Assembly: GCF_014856545.2 (NCBI RefSeq)
Contig: NZ_CP109811.1
Span: 428,001-492,000, forward strand
Direction of reading: 5' to 3'
Source: Mesobacillus jeotgali
Lineage (GTDB): Bacteria; Bacillota; Bacilli; Bacillales; Cytobacillaceae
Length of the DNA stretch: 64,000 nucleotides
Position numbers and translations under genes: made by a program. A model generated the notes under the pieces. That model saw nothing but the letters and a program-made list of their open reading frames with translations, was not told the DNA's origin and searched no databases. Positions within the stretch are counted from its first letter, which is position 1. Every line of letters begins with the position of its first letter. Positions 7,165 to 15,535 of the stretch are shown piece after piece.

Positions 7165-9063
7165 ATGTTAGAACTTAAAGTGCATGGAATTAAAAAATAT
7201 ATGGAATCGACACTTGTCGTGAACAGTTTTACATTGGAAGCATTTGAAGGGGATAAGATTGGAATTGTCGGGGCGAATGGCAGCGGGAAAAGTACGATTC
7301 TCAAAGTGATTGCGGGAATAGAACCAATGCATTATTATCCTGGCTACCCGCAGACCTCGAGCCCTGGATATGATGAGGGGCTGATTCACAGGCCTCGCGG
7401 AGCGTCGTTCGCTTATCTTGAGCAAATGCCTTCGTATCCGGCTGGCCTGAAAGTGATCGACGTGTTGAACCTGGCTTTTGAAGAGGTTCATAATATTGAA
7501 AAACAGATGCGTGAAATCGAGGCACAGATGCAGGTTTTAGAGGGTGGTGCCTTGGAAAAAGCGCTCAATAAATATAGTGATTTGGTGAATCTATATGAAG
7601 CAAAGGGCGGTTATGATCAGGAGGAGAAGCTAAGCAAGGTTTGCACCGGACTTAAGTTTACCGAGGATTTTTTACAGAGGGATTTCGATTTGCTTAGCGG
7701 CGGGGAGAAGACGACGGTAGGTCTCGGGAAAATCCTGATCCACCAGCCGGATATCCTGCTGCTCGATGAGCCGACGAATCACCTTGATATGGAATCAATC
7801 GAATGGCTGGAAGGCTTTTTGAAAAATTATAAGGGAATCGTGCTGATTGTCTCGCATGATCGTTATTTCCTCGATAACGTTGTCAATAAAATCGTCGAGA
7901 TCGAGGATATGGAAACGATCAGCTGCCGAGGGAACTATTCCAGTTTTATCAGTCAAAAGGAAGAGAATATGAGGGTGCAATACGAGCAGTTCCGCGAGCA
8001 GCAAAAGAAGGTCAATAACATGGAGAAGCAGGTGACGAGCCTGCGTGACTGGGCGCTGAGGGCGGACAATAACAAATTCTTCAGGCGCGCGGCCAGCATC
8101 CAGAAGAAGCTTGATAAGCTGGATCGCATTGAGAAACCGATTTTTGAGCGAGGGAATATGCGTTTAAGTTTTAACGATGCGGTGAGGTCCGGGAATGAAA
8201 CGATTAAGGCGGTTGGTGTTTCTAAGCGTTATGAGGATAAGGTGATTTTTGACGGCGCTGATCTGATGGTTCATTACGGCGAGCGGGTCGGTCTTGTTGG
8301 TCCGAATGGCAGCGGAAAGACGACTTTCCTGAAAATGCTTCTCGGGGAGGAGCAGCCGGATTCGGGTGTGGTTGAGTTAGGTGCGAATGTGATGGCCGCT
8401 TATCTCCCTCAGAAGATTGATTTTAAAAATGAAGAGCTGACGGTGCTTGAGTGCTTCCGTGAGGATATCTCGATTGTGGAGGGAAAAGCGCGCGAGTATC
8501 TGGCGAAGTTCATGTTTTATAAAAAAAGTGTCTTCAAGAAAGTGAAATTCCTGTCCGGAGGCGAGCGAATCAGGCTGAAGCTGGCGATGCTGATGTTCCA
8601 GGATATCAACCTGCTGATTTTGGATGAGCCGACGAATCATCTGGATATTGATTCGATTGAGACGTTTGAAGCCGCCCTGGAGGATTTTAAAGGGACAATC
8701 TTCTTCATTTCGCACGACCGTTATTTTATCAATAAAATCGGCGAGCGCGTGATTGCGGTTGAGGATTGTGGGCTGAAGAGCTATGAGGGGAATTATGATG
8801 ATTATAAAAGGGAGAGAGCGTTGCTAGAAGTGGTGCCGAATGTGAAGGAGAAAAAGGAAAAGGCGCAGCGAATGGCGCAACCAGACCCAGGGGGTGGGCT
8901 GCTGAAGAAGATAGAAGGCCTGGAAAAAGAAATCACGGAGCTTGATTTGGTGATGGGGGTCAAGCAGGATTATGAAGAGCTGGATCAGCTGTATAGCAGG
9001 AAGCAGCAATTGAATAATGAGCTTGAGCTGGCGATGGAAATGTGGTTGAGTGAAGGGGAGTGA
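7165..9063 (+). CDS. ABC-F family ATPase (ribosome-acting)
   Basis: A 632-residue soluble protein with two ABC domains and no membrane segments. Domain 1: Walker A GANGSGKST, signature LLSGGEKT, Walker B ILLLDEPTNHLD. Domain 2: GPNGSGKTT, FLSGGERIR, LLILDEPTNHLD. Between them lies a charged helical linker (about residues 275-345, including NNKFFRRAASIQKKLDKL), which in this family enters the ribosomal E site. A C-terminal coiled coil (about 575-630) follows. Such proteins free stalled ribosomes or give resistance to 50S-targeting antibiotics; which applies here is not decided by sequence, though the leader region upstream favours antibiotic response. The ATG with GAAGGAA upstream is chosen over GTG 7114. 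Confidence 0.92.
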   Translation: MLELKVHGIKKYMESTLVVNSFTLEAFEGDKIGIVGANGSGKSTILKVIAGIEPMHYYPGYPQTSSPGYDEGLIHRPRGASFAYLEQMPSYPAGLKVIDVLNLAFEEVHNIEKQMREIEAQMQVLEGGALEKALNKYSDLVNLYEAKGGYDQEEKLSKVCTGLKFTEDFLQRDFDLLSGGEKTTVGLGKILIHQPDILLLDEPTNHLDMESIEWLEGFLKNYKGIVLIVSHDRYFLDNVVNKIVEIEDMETISCRGNYSSFISQKEENMRVQYEQFREQQKKVNNMEKQVTSLRDWALRADNNKFFRRAASIQKKLDKLDRIEKPIFERGNMRLSFNDAVRSGNETIKAVGVSKRYEDKVIFDGADLMVHYGERVGLVGPNGSGKTTFLKMLLGEEQPDSGVVELGANVMAAYLPQKIDFKNEELTVLECFREDISIVEGKAREYLAKFMFYKKSVFKKVKFLSGGERIRLKLAMLMFQDINLLILDEPTNHLDIDSIETFEAALEDFKGTIFFISHDRYFINKIGERVIAVEDCGLKSYEGNYDDYKRERALLEVVPNVKEKKEKAQRMAQPDPGGGLLKKIEGLEKEITELDLVMGVKQDYEELDQLYSRKQQLNNELELAMEMWLSEGE

Positions 9064-9069
9064 GGGAGA

Positions 9070-9105
9070 GGAAGCATGGATATTTATTCATGCTTCCTTT
9101 TTTGT
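9070..9105 (+). terminator. rho-independent terminator after the ABC-F gene
   Basis: GGAAGCATG and CATGCTTCC stem followed by six T. Confidence 0.85.
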
Positions 9106-9216
9106 TTGGTGGTGGTGAAAAAACACTATAAACAAGTTGGAAAAATAAGAATTTTTAACCGATAAAGGGAATATTTATGGTATAAATATAGGTAAAAAGT
9201 TCTAGGAGGAATGAGG

Positions 9217-9672
9217 ATGACTTTATATGGAGGGTTGGTTTTAGTTCATGTAATTGCAGCCGTTGTTGGTTTAGGAGCGAGCTTTGGAATGCCTGTAGTC
9301 GCCAAGTTTGGTGCTAAGTCAGTAACGAACGCAAAAGTGTGTTTTGAGATTAATAAGAAAATAGAGATGTTTGCAAAGGTTGGTTCGCTTACCTTGTTAG
9401 CGAGCGGAATTTTGATGGCCATCGTCAATCCGGTGCTTTGGTCACAGGGATGGTTCATCGGTTCATTGATTATATACGTACTGATTCAGCCTGTTGTCGC
9501 AGCAATGCTGCCAAAAACAATCGAAAAGCAAGTAGACATCGTGATGAACAACGGTGACGGTGAACTGCCAGCCGAATATCATCAGTTGGATAAAAAAGCT
9601 GCCAAGCTGAACGGCATCGCACATGTCGCAGCTGTAGTGCTCATCGTGCTAATGTCAACAAAACCTTTCTAG
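9217..9672 (+). CDS. DUF2269 family membrane protein
   Basis: About 151 residues with four hydrophobic helices (about residues 5-25, 50-72, 78-98, 130-148). The first holds the GGLVLVHVIAAVVGLGASFG pattern seen in DUF2269 predicted integral membrane proteins; a His in helix 1 and another in the last helix (GIAHVAAVV) could bind a cofactor, but this is not established. ATG 9217 is preferred to 9211 because AGGAGG ends 7 bases before it. The function is unknown. A 48-residue gene follows after 11 bp. Confidence 0.75.
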   Translation: MTLYGGLVLVHVIAAVVGLGASFGMPVVAKFGAKSVTNAKVCFEINKKIEMFAKVGSLTLLASGILMAIVNPVLWSQGWFIGSLIIYVLIQPVVAAMLPKTIEKQVDIVMNNGDGELPAEYHQLDKKAAKLNGIAHVAAVVLIVLMSTKPF

Positions 9673-9683
9673 GAGGAAACGAA

Positions 9684-9830
9684 ATGCAAGCTAAGCCAAT
9701 GTTCTATGATGGAAACGGAGAAAACAAACAGACGGCGGGAGCTGCTGGCCAGCCACAGGCCGCTAGTGTTGTAATCACTGAAGAAATGAGGAAGTCCATC
9801 GGCGGCAATCCTTATGTGTTTGTGAAGTAG
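9684..9830 (+). CDS. small hypothetical protein
   Basis: A 48-residue polar protein (MQAKPMFYDGNGENKQ ... GGNPYVFVK) with AGGAGG upstream. It has a Gln/Ala/Gly-rich middle and no hydrophobic segment. It sits 11 bp after the DUF2269 gene and before a terminator, so the two form a short operon. No family recognised. Confidence 0.7.
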   Translation: MQAKPMFYDGNGENKQTAGAAGQPQAASVVITEEMRKSIGGNPYVFVK

Positions 9831-9849
9831 GTTGATAGGAAGAGAGAGA

Positions 9850-9879
9850 GTGCTAGCCTTTTAGGCTGGTGCTTTTTTG
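9850..9879 (+). terminator. rho-independent terminator
   Basis: GTGCTAGCC pairs with GGCTGGTGC (with G-U pairs), followed by six T. Confidence 0.65.
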
Positions 9880-9885
9880 TTTTTA

Positions 9886-10225
9886 AGACAGTTTTGGGTC
9901 ATCGGGCTTAGAAACCGGAGGGATTATGACAGGTTTGAGGTCATGGGGCCAAAAGCTGTCAAGAAACCGGAGGAATTGTGACAGGTTTGAGGTCATGAGG
10001 CCAGAAGCTGTCAAGAAACCGAAGGAATTGTGACAGGTTTGAGGGCATGAGGCCAAAAGCTGTCAAGAAAACAGAGGAACTATGACAACTTTGAGGTCAT
10101 GAGGCCAAAAGCTGTCAAGAAACCAAAGGAATTAAGACAGGTTTGGCGGTAAGCAAGGCAAAGCTGTCAAGATTCAGCAGGAATCCAGACAGGTTTGGCA
10201 TAACCTGAATCAAAGCTGTCAAACA
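9886..10225. repeat. 52-bp dyad array, TGACAG/CTGTCA type (array A)
   Basis: GCTGTCAA recurs at 9955, 10007, 10059, 10111, 10163 and 10215, exactly 52 bp apart. Each unit also has TGACAGGTTTG (or a variant) in the opposite sense, so inverted half-sites alternate along the array. The units are not identical between the half-sites. The array fills the gap before tspO. The same motif and period recur at 53001-53725. Confidence 0.92.
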
Positions 10226-10311
10226 AGATGATCATCACAAGCTTGTTTCGCAATCACATAGGTTTTTTTCACTAAAACTAGGAAATAGTAAGAAAAAGGA
10301 AGGTGAGATGA

Positions 10312-10809
10312 ATGAATGTTATAAGCGTGAATGGAAAAATAGATAAAGCCAAGCTCGCCAAGGAGCTGCTGATTCCCGTTGTCGGAGGGATGGTGACGGG
10401 GATGATTGCGACGCGGCGAGCGAAGGAGAAGTACAGCAAGCTGGAGAAGCCGGACTATGCGCCGCCTTCATGGGTGTTTCCTGTTATGTGGACGGGCTTG
10501 TATGCGTCGATGGGGCTTGCGAATTACCGGGTTTCGATGAAAAAGAAACCTACCGCCACCGCGGAAACTCTCTATGATATCCAGCTTGGATTGAACTTTC
10601 TCTGGTCGTTCTTATTTTTTAAATGGAATCTTCGAGGAACGGCATTTGCGGAAATCGGCCTGCTGCTGGGCATGATCACGTTGACGACTTACCAGTACTA
10701 TCAAAAGGATAAAATCGCCGGGCGGTTGATGCTGCCGTATATTGCCTGGGTCGCTTATGCACTTCAGCTTAACTACAGCATGTGGGATTTAAATAAAAAG
10801 AAAATGTAA
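10312..10809 (+). CDS. tspO: TspO/MBR family membrane protein
   Basis: A 165-residue five-helix protein. Family marks: PDYAPPSWVFPVMWTGLYASMG (positions about 48-69), an Arg shortly after (NYR), and QLGLNFLWSFLFF (about 90-102), whose Trp/Asn residues line the porphyrin/cholesterol pocket in relatives. TspO proteins bind tetrapyrroles and act in stress or light-linked porphyrin handling. The N terminus has about 15 extra polar residues before the first helix. AAGGTGAG precedes ATG 10312. Confidence 0.93.
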   Translation: MNVISVNGKIDKAKLAKELLIPVVGGMVTGMIATRRAKEKYSKLEKPDYAPPSWVFPVMWTGLYASMGLANYRVSMKKKPTATAETLYDIQLGLNFLWSFLFFKWNLRGTAFAEIGLLLGMITLTTYQYYQKDKIAGRLMLPYIAWVAYALQLNYSMWDLNKKKM

Positions 10810-10956
10810 AACTTTTACTGAATTTATGCAACTTTTCCAATCTATCCTCCGTCAAAACTAGTAGACTGCCAATCCTTCTAAAAATTGGTTGAATAAAAGT
10901 TTGCTAGAGCGGGAATACTATAACCAACAACATATTAACAACGGAGGTAGATTAAG

Positions 10957-11064
10957 ATGAAACAGATTAAGGAATTCATGAATGAAGAGGGCTTTGAATT
11001 GAAAGGTTATATTTCACAGTTATTTGAACAGGCTTCCGATAAAACTGATAAGAAAAAACGCTGA
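10957..11064 (+). CDS. very small hypothetical protein
   Basis: A 35-residue charged peptide (MKQIKEFMNEEGFELKG ... DKKKR) with ACGGAGG 9 bases upstream of ATG 10957. No signal or membrane segment. Its last codons lie in a bidirectional terminator shared with the minus-strand peroxiredoxin-like gene. The strong ribosome site supports translation. Confidence 0.6.
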   Translation: MKQIKEFMNEEGFELKGYISQLFEQASDKTDKKKR

Positions 11065-11094
11065 TCGCGGTTAAAGCTGATCAGCGTTTTTTCA
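11053..11094. terminator. bidirectional terminator
   Basis: AAAAAACGCTGATC pairs with GATCAGCGTTTTTT around a 12-base loop, with T and A runs on either side. It overlaps the 3' ends of both convergent genes. Confidence 0.88.
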
Positions 11095-11629
11095 TTTGCG
11101 TCAAAACTTCATCAATTTTTGCGTGGTCCTCAGGTGATTCATCGATATGCTTCCACAAGAGTTTACCGTCAGCTGAATAAAGCCAGGTTCCTCCCTGGAT
11201 GTAGACGTCCTGTGTTTTCATCGATTTCATGACGAATGCTTTTTGTTTTTCATCTTTAGGGATAAAATTCTTGACCTGGCCAGTCACAAATCCGAAGCCG
11301 GCTTTCACAAGCAGCTTCCATTTTGGCATCGTTTTATGGCCCATTCCGCGATACGCTTGTCGCGAAGGATCACCTAAAATCGGAAAAGGAAATGGGCCGA
11401 ACTGGTCAACGAACTGCTTGATAAAAGACCCTTTTGAAGGGGCGACAGCAATGACCTGGTAGCCTGTGGATTCAACTTCAGTTATTCGCTCGCGCAACTG
11501 CGCAAGATATTCCCGGCAGATTGGTCAGCCAAGGTGGCGGACGAATACGACCATCGTCGGCTTCCCCTGGATCGCTGTTTTCAACGTCAGTGTTTTTTCA
11601 GGATCGATTGTTTCTAATATATAGTCCAT
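11081..11629 (-). CDS. peroxiredoxin-like (AhpC-TSA_2) probable selenoprotein
   Basis: The full frame runs 183 codons from ATG 11629 (AGGAGG 7 bases upstream) to TGA 11083-11081, with one in-frame TGA at codon 35 (11527-11525). The context is VFVRHLG-TGA-PICREYLAQL; relatives read RHxGCPxCRE, so the TGA replaces the first catalytic Cys of the CxxC, giving UxxC. A compact hairpin with an AGTT loop begins about 20 bases after the TGA, as a bacterial SECIS requires. The thioredoxin fold continues normally (FPILGDPSRQAYRGMG). It is predicted to be a cytoplasmic thiol/selenol reductase of peroxides or disulfides. A caller that treats TGA as stop starts at 11497 and loses the active site. A nonsense mutation is the alternative. 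Confidence 0.85.
11489..11506 (-). promoter_or_regulatory. candidate bacterial SECIS hairpin
   Basis: On the coding strand CTTGCGC-AGTT-GCGCGAG forms a 7-bp stem (one T-G pair) with a four-base loop containing GT. The loop begins 26 bases after the in-frame TGA, inside the 16-37 base range known for bacterial SECIS elements bound by SelB. Confidence 0.7.
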
Positions 11630-11681
11630 CTCGAAACCTCCTTTTCCTCACTATATAAGACTTCACCCCCTAAGGAAAGAA

Positions 11682-11729
11682 TTAACATTCCTTAACAAAC
11701 CTTTTCAATTAATTTACAACTCCTTAAAA
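11682..11729 (+). promoter_or_regulatory. PhoP box upstream of pstS
   Basis: TTAACA-like hexamers occur at 11682, 11692, 11702 (TTTTCA), 11713 (TTTACA) and 11724 (TTAAAA), spaced 10-11 bp. This is the tandem TT(A/T)ACA layout bound by PhoP in Bacillus under phosphate limitation. Confidence 0.8.
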
Positions 11730-11797
11730 CCCTATTAATAACAGTCTAGTAATCTTGTACTTGTAGCAACGGACATAATATTAGGGGGAATTAAGGA

Positions 11798-12769
11798 ATG
11801 AAGAGTTTTAAAAAGTTAGCGATGTTTACGATGCTTGCTGGTGTAATGGCTTTCGGAACGGCTTGTTCGGACGGAGAAAGCAACGCGGAAGCGACAAATG
11901 GTTCTAATGAAACTGAAACTCAACTTGAAGGCAGCGTTGTGATCGACGGTTCTGGAACAGTCTATCCATTCATGGCAAAAATGGCTGAGAACTATATGGA
12001 TAAGCAGGAAGATGTATCTGTAGAAGTTAGCCGCTCCGGGACTTCCGCTGGTTTCAAGAAATTCCTCGTTGAAGACGGTACAGACTACAATGATGCATCA
12101 CGCCAGATCAAAGACGAAGAAAAGGCAAAAGCTGAAGAGCTTGGCATTGATGTGAAAGAAATGAAAGTCGCTTTGGATGGCCTGACAATTGTCATCAATA
12201 AGGACAATGACTGGGCAAAAGAACTGACGAAAGAAGAAATCATCGACATCTTCCTGGCTGAAGGCGGCAAAAAGAAATGGTCTGATGTTCGTCCGGACTT
12301 TCCAGCTGAAGCTATTAACACATACGGCCCTAATGAAAACCATGGAACATATGAATTCATGTTTGAGAACATTCTTGATGAAAAAGATCTTGTTGAAAAC
12401 ATCAACCTGCAGCAGGATTACTCTACACTGGTTGACCTCGTTTCAAAGGATAAGAATGCGATCGGCTTTTTCGGATATGGCTATTATGCGAACAACAAAG
12501 ATAAATTAGCAGCAGTAAAAGTTGATTTCGGTAACGGCCCTGTTGAACCTTCTCTTGAAACCATCAAGGAAGATGGCGACTACGGTCCATTCACACGCCC
12601 GGTGTTCACATACCTGAACGTCAACATGGCTAAAGAGAAGGTCCAAGTACTTGATTACGCCATCTACACGATGGAAAATGCCCAGGATGTTGCTGCTGAA
12701 ACAGGCTTTGCACCATTGACAGATGAAGACATTCAGGCAACATTGGCTGAACTGCAAGAATTGAAATAA
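11798..12769 (+). CDS. pstS: phosphate-binding lipoprotein PstS
   Basis: A 323-residue periplasmic-type binding protein with a lipoprotein signal peptide (lipobox FGTACS, Cys 23). VIDGSGTVYPF (about residues 48-58) and VSRSGTSAGFKKF (about 78-90) are the phosphate-binding Ser/Thr loops of PstS; NENHGTYEFMFE follows. It captures phosphate outside the membrane for the PstCAB transporter. No pstC, pstA or pstB follows; the next gene is on the other strand, so it is an orphan copy whose permease must be elsewhere. A PhoP box lies about 70-115 bases upstream. Confidence 0.93.
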   Translation: MKSFKKLAMFTMLAGVMAFGTACSDGESNAEATNGSNETETQLEGSVVIDGSGTVYPFMAKMAENYMDKQEDVSVEVSRSGTSAGFKKFLVEDGTDYNDASRQIKDEEKAKAEELGIDVKEMKVALDGLTIVINKDNDWAKELTKEEIIDIFLAEGGKKKWSDVRPDFPAEAINTYGPNENHGTYEFMFENILDEKDLVENINLQQDYSTLVDLVSKDKNAIGFFGYGYYANNKDKLAAVKVDFGNGPVEPSLETIKEDGDYGPFTRPVFTYLNVNMAKEKVQVLDYAIYTMENAQDVAAETGFAPLTDEDIQATLAELQELK

Positions 12770-12778
12770 GCGAAATGA

Positions 12779-12808
12779 GAGGATGGGGATCTCCCCATTC
12801 TTTTTTTA
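12779..12808 (+). terminator. rho-independent terminator after pstS
   Basis: GGATGGGG and CCCCATTC stem around ATCT, followed by seven T. Confidence 0.85.
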
Positions 12809-12811
12809 CGC

Positions 12812-12841
12812 AAAAAAATAACAGTGATTTACACTGTTATC
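12812..12841 (-). terminator. rho-independent terminator for the minus-strand small gene
   Basis: ATAACAGTG and CACTGTTAT form the stem; on the minus strand it is followed by seven T. The stop codon of the 56-residue gene lies inside it. Confidence 0.8.
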
Positions 12842-13007
12842 GACGGTCTAATGTCGCTATGAATTTCTGGCGCTTTTTCGCGGTTTTAAGGATTCCTTCG
12901 ATGGCTTCCAGCAGGGAAACTCTTTCCTCGTCTTTTTTTGCATTCAGCAACCTAAGTTTAAGCTCCACAAGTTTTTGCTTTTCCTCTACTGTCAGGCTTT
13001 CCCTCAT
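12837..13007 (-). CDS. small charged hypothetical protein
   Basis: A 56-residue, Lys/Glu-rich, probably all-helical protein (MRESLTVEEKQKLVELK...). ATG 13007 is chosen since AAGGAGG lies 9 bases upstream; the longer frame from 13034 has none. No family recognised. Confidence 0.65.
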   Translation of the reverse strand: MRESLTVEEKQKLVELKLRLLNAKKDEERVSLLEAIEGILKTAKKRQKFIATLDRR

Positions 13008-13094
13008 CTTTTCATCCTCCTTATGCTGTTTCATATAAGTCTAGATGAAGTGTGTTAAAGAAGTTGAGGGATTTTATTAACTTTTCGACAGTCT

Positions 13095-13568
13095 TTACTT
13101 ATTGGCAACCTTCCGGATCAATCCCATGACCAGACGCACAAGGAGGAAGGTAGAGGCAATGGAAACGAAGCTATGGATTGAAGTCCAATTCTTCTTATAT
13201 TTGATCAGCTTCGTGTTCCGTTCAAGCCAATACTCGGCAGCGGCGGATGGGGCTGAGAACAATAGGGATTTGAGTAAAATAGAAATAATACCCGAGTGCC
13301 TGGTAACCTGATTAAAATAAACGCATACAACCGGAAAAATCAAATAGCTGAAAATGACGCTGACATCAAAGGTCTTAAATAAGGAAACTGGGTATTTCAG
13401 ATACCCTTTCTTGACGAGCAAATTATCGAGGATGGAGGCGATATAGCTTTTCAAAAAGAAGATGAGCAGCCAGTCTCTGACAGGCGGTTTTCTAACCAGT
13501 CTGTAAAACGCCAGGATGCCGAAGGCTAGCAGGGCTCTCAGTGTGTTTTCTTCTGTTTTCCTCTTCAT
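13095..13568 (-). CDS. CBO0543-like membrane protein
   Basis: A 157-residue protein with about four hydrophobic helices (about residues 10-22, 32-46, 68-90, 125-150) and charged loops (YLKYPVSLFKTF, EYWLERNTKLIKYKKNW). The WLERNTKLIKYKKNW...HSF pattern is one I associate with the CBO0543 family. GGAGGGTGCC precedes the ATG. It is divergent from another member of the same kind. Function unknown. Confidence 0.6.
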   Translation of the reverse strand: MKRKTEENTLRALLAFGILAFYRLVRKPPVRDWLLIFFLKSYIASILDNLLVKKGYLKYPVSLFKTFDVSVIFSYLIFPVVCVYFNQVTRHSGIISILLKSLLFSAPSAAAEYWLERNTKLIKYKKNWTSIHSFVSIASTFLLVRLVMGLIRKVANK

Positions 13569-13720
13569 GGAGGCACCCTCCTCGGTCGTAAACTTGCCGA
13601 ACTGGCGATTAACTATATGTATCTTGCCTTTTTTCGCGGTAATTATTCCATGACTGTCAACTGGGCCTATTGGCTATACTAAAACTGATTTCCTTTATTT
13701 GTAAAAGAAGAGGCGGAGTT

Positions 13721-14251
13721 ATGGTCAATACAATTTATGGGTTAATTTGGGCAGGGATATTAATAAAATGGGGAGACTGGAAGAATTGGAGGAAGTACTA
13801 TCCGACCGTTCTCTTCTTTATCCTTGGCGATTTTCTCTACATGTACTTATTGTCGGATCATTATCCAATGTGGAAGTATTCTCCATCACCTGGTGACAAT
13901 GATATGGGGATCACCAATACGCATATTTCTTTTTCCATTATGGCGATTAAATATCCGGCGACATGCCTGGCGTATTTAGCTCATTTTCCAACTCATGGTC
14001 TTTGGAAAAAGGTCCTTTATTATCTGGCATGGGTGATTGTCTATTTTGCGAATGAGCTGGTGGATATTCATTTTCAGTTGATCAAATATTTTAATGGCTG
14101 GAATCTCTGGTGGTCAGCGCTGTTCAATTCGGTTATGTTTCTCATCTTAAAACTGCATTTCCATAACCCGCTGTTTGCCTGGATTGCCTCTGCTGTTTTT
14201 GTTTTGTTTTTATGGAACCAGTTCGATGTGCCGTCAACAGTCTTTCGTTAA
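13721..14251 (+). CDS. CBO0543-type membrane protein
   Basis: A 176-residue protein with five or six hydrophobic helices. WGDWKNWRKYYPTVLFFILGD near the N terminus and YHLW/WK-rich loops (DHYPMWKYSPSP) are typical of the CBO0543 family in Bacillaceae. ATG 13721 follows GGCGGAG; the in-frame upstream extension from 13670 is not supported. It is followed by a terminator. Function unknown. Confidence 0.75.
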   Translation: MVNTIYGLIWAGILIKWGDWKNWRKYYPTVLFFILGDFLYMYLLSDHYPMWKYSPSPGDNDMGITNTHISFSIMAIKYPATCLAYLAHFPTHGLWKKVLYYLAWVIVYFANELVDIHFQLIKYFNGWNLWWSALFNSVMFLILKLHFHNPLFAWIASAVFVLFLWNQFDVPSTVFR

Positions 14252-14270
14252 AAGTTCTATAGAGTAAATA

Positions 14271-14310
14271 TGCCTGATCCTATGTAAGGAATCAGGCAGT
14301 GTTATTTTTT
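14271..14310 (+). terminator. rho-independent terminator
   Basis: TGCCTGAT pairs with ATCAGGCA around an 11-base loop, with a T run three bases later. Confidence 0.65.
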
Positions 14311-14449
14311 CGATTTTAGACTGTTGGTGAATCTGTGAAAGGTAGGCAGCCAGATTGCTCAGCTTCCTGCTGATCAAGTCGGTCTGCTGAATGGGACCTA
14401 AAGGCTAAAGTATACGTGGTAGTATTAATTGGATATTGCAAATCGTGAA

Positions 14450-15025
14450 CTATTTGGTTGTGCTGTACCTATTTTTTATCCAGACAAATAAGTCGGTCAT
14501 TAATTTGGCAAAAATCAGTACAGATAAATAGCTAAGGAATAAGTGAAAGTAGTTAATCGACCCATACATTCTAAATAATCCTAGTCCGACAAGCATAGGT
14601 TTGAAAATAAAAGACAAAATGACTGCTGTAAAAATCGAATGCAAATAATATTTTTTATTGCTGTCCATGGTCGATTGATATACGAATATAAAAGTTATTG
14701 GGATAAGGCTGGAGTCGAGTGTAATCCCGGGTAAAGCCGGAATCACCGGAAAAGGATAATTCCAATAACCCATATTTCTCCCAAATAAATCGTGGTATCC
14801 GAATGACATATGGATACTGTAGCCATAAAAGAGAATTTGAAATAGCTTGTTTTTATTAACTTTCAAAAAGAGAATCACGAGAGGTGCCACTAGGAATAAG
14901 ACCATCAGCCAATACTCAAAAGAGGTATATAAAGCATAATCCCACCAATACTGATTTAATGCCTTTTGCCCTTCCTTACCCATCTCGACAATTTTATCAA
15001 AGCGTGAAAGACGAATATCTTCCAA
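14450..15025 (-). CDS. CBO0543-type membrane protein
   Basis: About 191 residues with five hydrophobic helices. The soluble N terminus (RLSRFDKIVEMGKEGQKALNQYW) leads to FEYWLMVLFLVAPLVILFL, and later LFGRNMGYWNYPFPVIP and PITFIFVYQ match the CBO0543 pattern. TTG 15025 is chosen because AAAAGGGTGAT lies just upstream; the open frame extends to 15127 without a ribosome site there. It is the third such gene in 2 kb. Confidence 0.7.
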   Translation of the reverse strand: MEDIRLSRFDKIVEMGKEGQKALNQYWWDYALYTSFEYWLMVLFLVAPLVILFLKVNKNKLFQILFYGYSIHMSFGYHDLFGRNMGYWNYPFPVIPALPGITLDSSLIPITFIFVYQSTMDSNKKYYLHSIFTAVILSFIFKPMLVGLGLFRMYGSINYFHLFLSYLSVLIFAKLMTDLFVWIKNRYSTTK

Positions 15026-15210
15026 ATTAATCACCCTTTTAGATCCGGCTTTGCATACATATCTATAGATTGTCATGTTCAATAATTTCGTATGCACTGT
15101 GTAAGGATGTGGAAAAATATTATCCAAAAATGAGTAAGTTCATCATTATGCGGGAAAAGAGAAAGATAATCATAGGAACTTTGAGATTCTCACTATTAGG
15201 AGGTATTGTT

Positions 15211-15492
15211 ATGCCGTTTAACTATACGGAAGAAGATGGCCGGTTTGTTGCAAAGGATTCAGATGGACTCGAAGTAGGGGAAGTCACATATACTCGTGAC
15301 GGAGATGAGGTCCTTGTCATTAACCATACGGGTGTCGACCCTGCCAACCGCGGCCAGGGAGTAGCGGAGGAACTGGTTCACCAAGTTGTAGAGAAGGCGA
15401 AGAATGAAGGCTTGAAGGTGGAGCCGGTTTGTTCCTTTGCGCAAAAAGAATTTGAGAGAAAAGATGAATATAAAGAAGTTCTAAAACAATAG
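15211..15492 (+). CDS. small GNAT-type N-acetyltransferase (YidJ-like)
   Basis: A 93-residue single-domain acetyltransferase. VINHTGVDPANRGQGVAEELVHQVVEKA is the acetyl-CoA-binding motif A (R/Q-x-x-G-x-G/A as RGQGVA), and the end VCSFAQKEFERKDEYKEVL is the short COG2388 C terminus. AGGAGG lies before ATG 15211; the 47-codon extension upstream lacks a ribosome site. The substrate is unknown. Confidence 0.85.
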   Translation: MPFNYTEEDGRFVAKDSDGLEVGEVTYTRDGDEVLVINHTGVDPANRGQGVAEELVHQVVEKAKNEGLKVEPVCSFAQKEFERKDEYKEVLKQ

Positions 15493-15499
15493 CTAGAAT

Positions 15500-15527
15500 G
15501 CCTTTGAGTTTAGCTCAAAGGCTTTTT
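15500..15527 (+). terminator. rho-independent terminator
   Basis: GCCTTTGAG and CTCAAAGGC stem followed by five T. Confidence 0.85.
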
Positions 15528-15535
15528 CCCCTGGG

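Noticed and set aside
11081..11497. Short peroxiredoxin-like gene starting at 11497
   Set aside because: It would begin after the active site and without a ribosome site; the true frame starts at 11629 with AGGAGG and passes through TGA.
15070..15210. N-terminal extension of the small acetyltransferase
   Set aside because: No ribosome site; AGGAGG before ATG 15211 gives the family-typical length.
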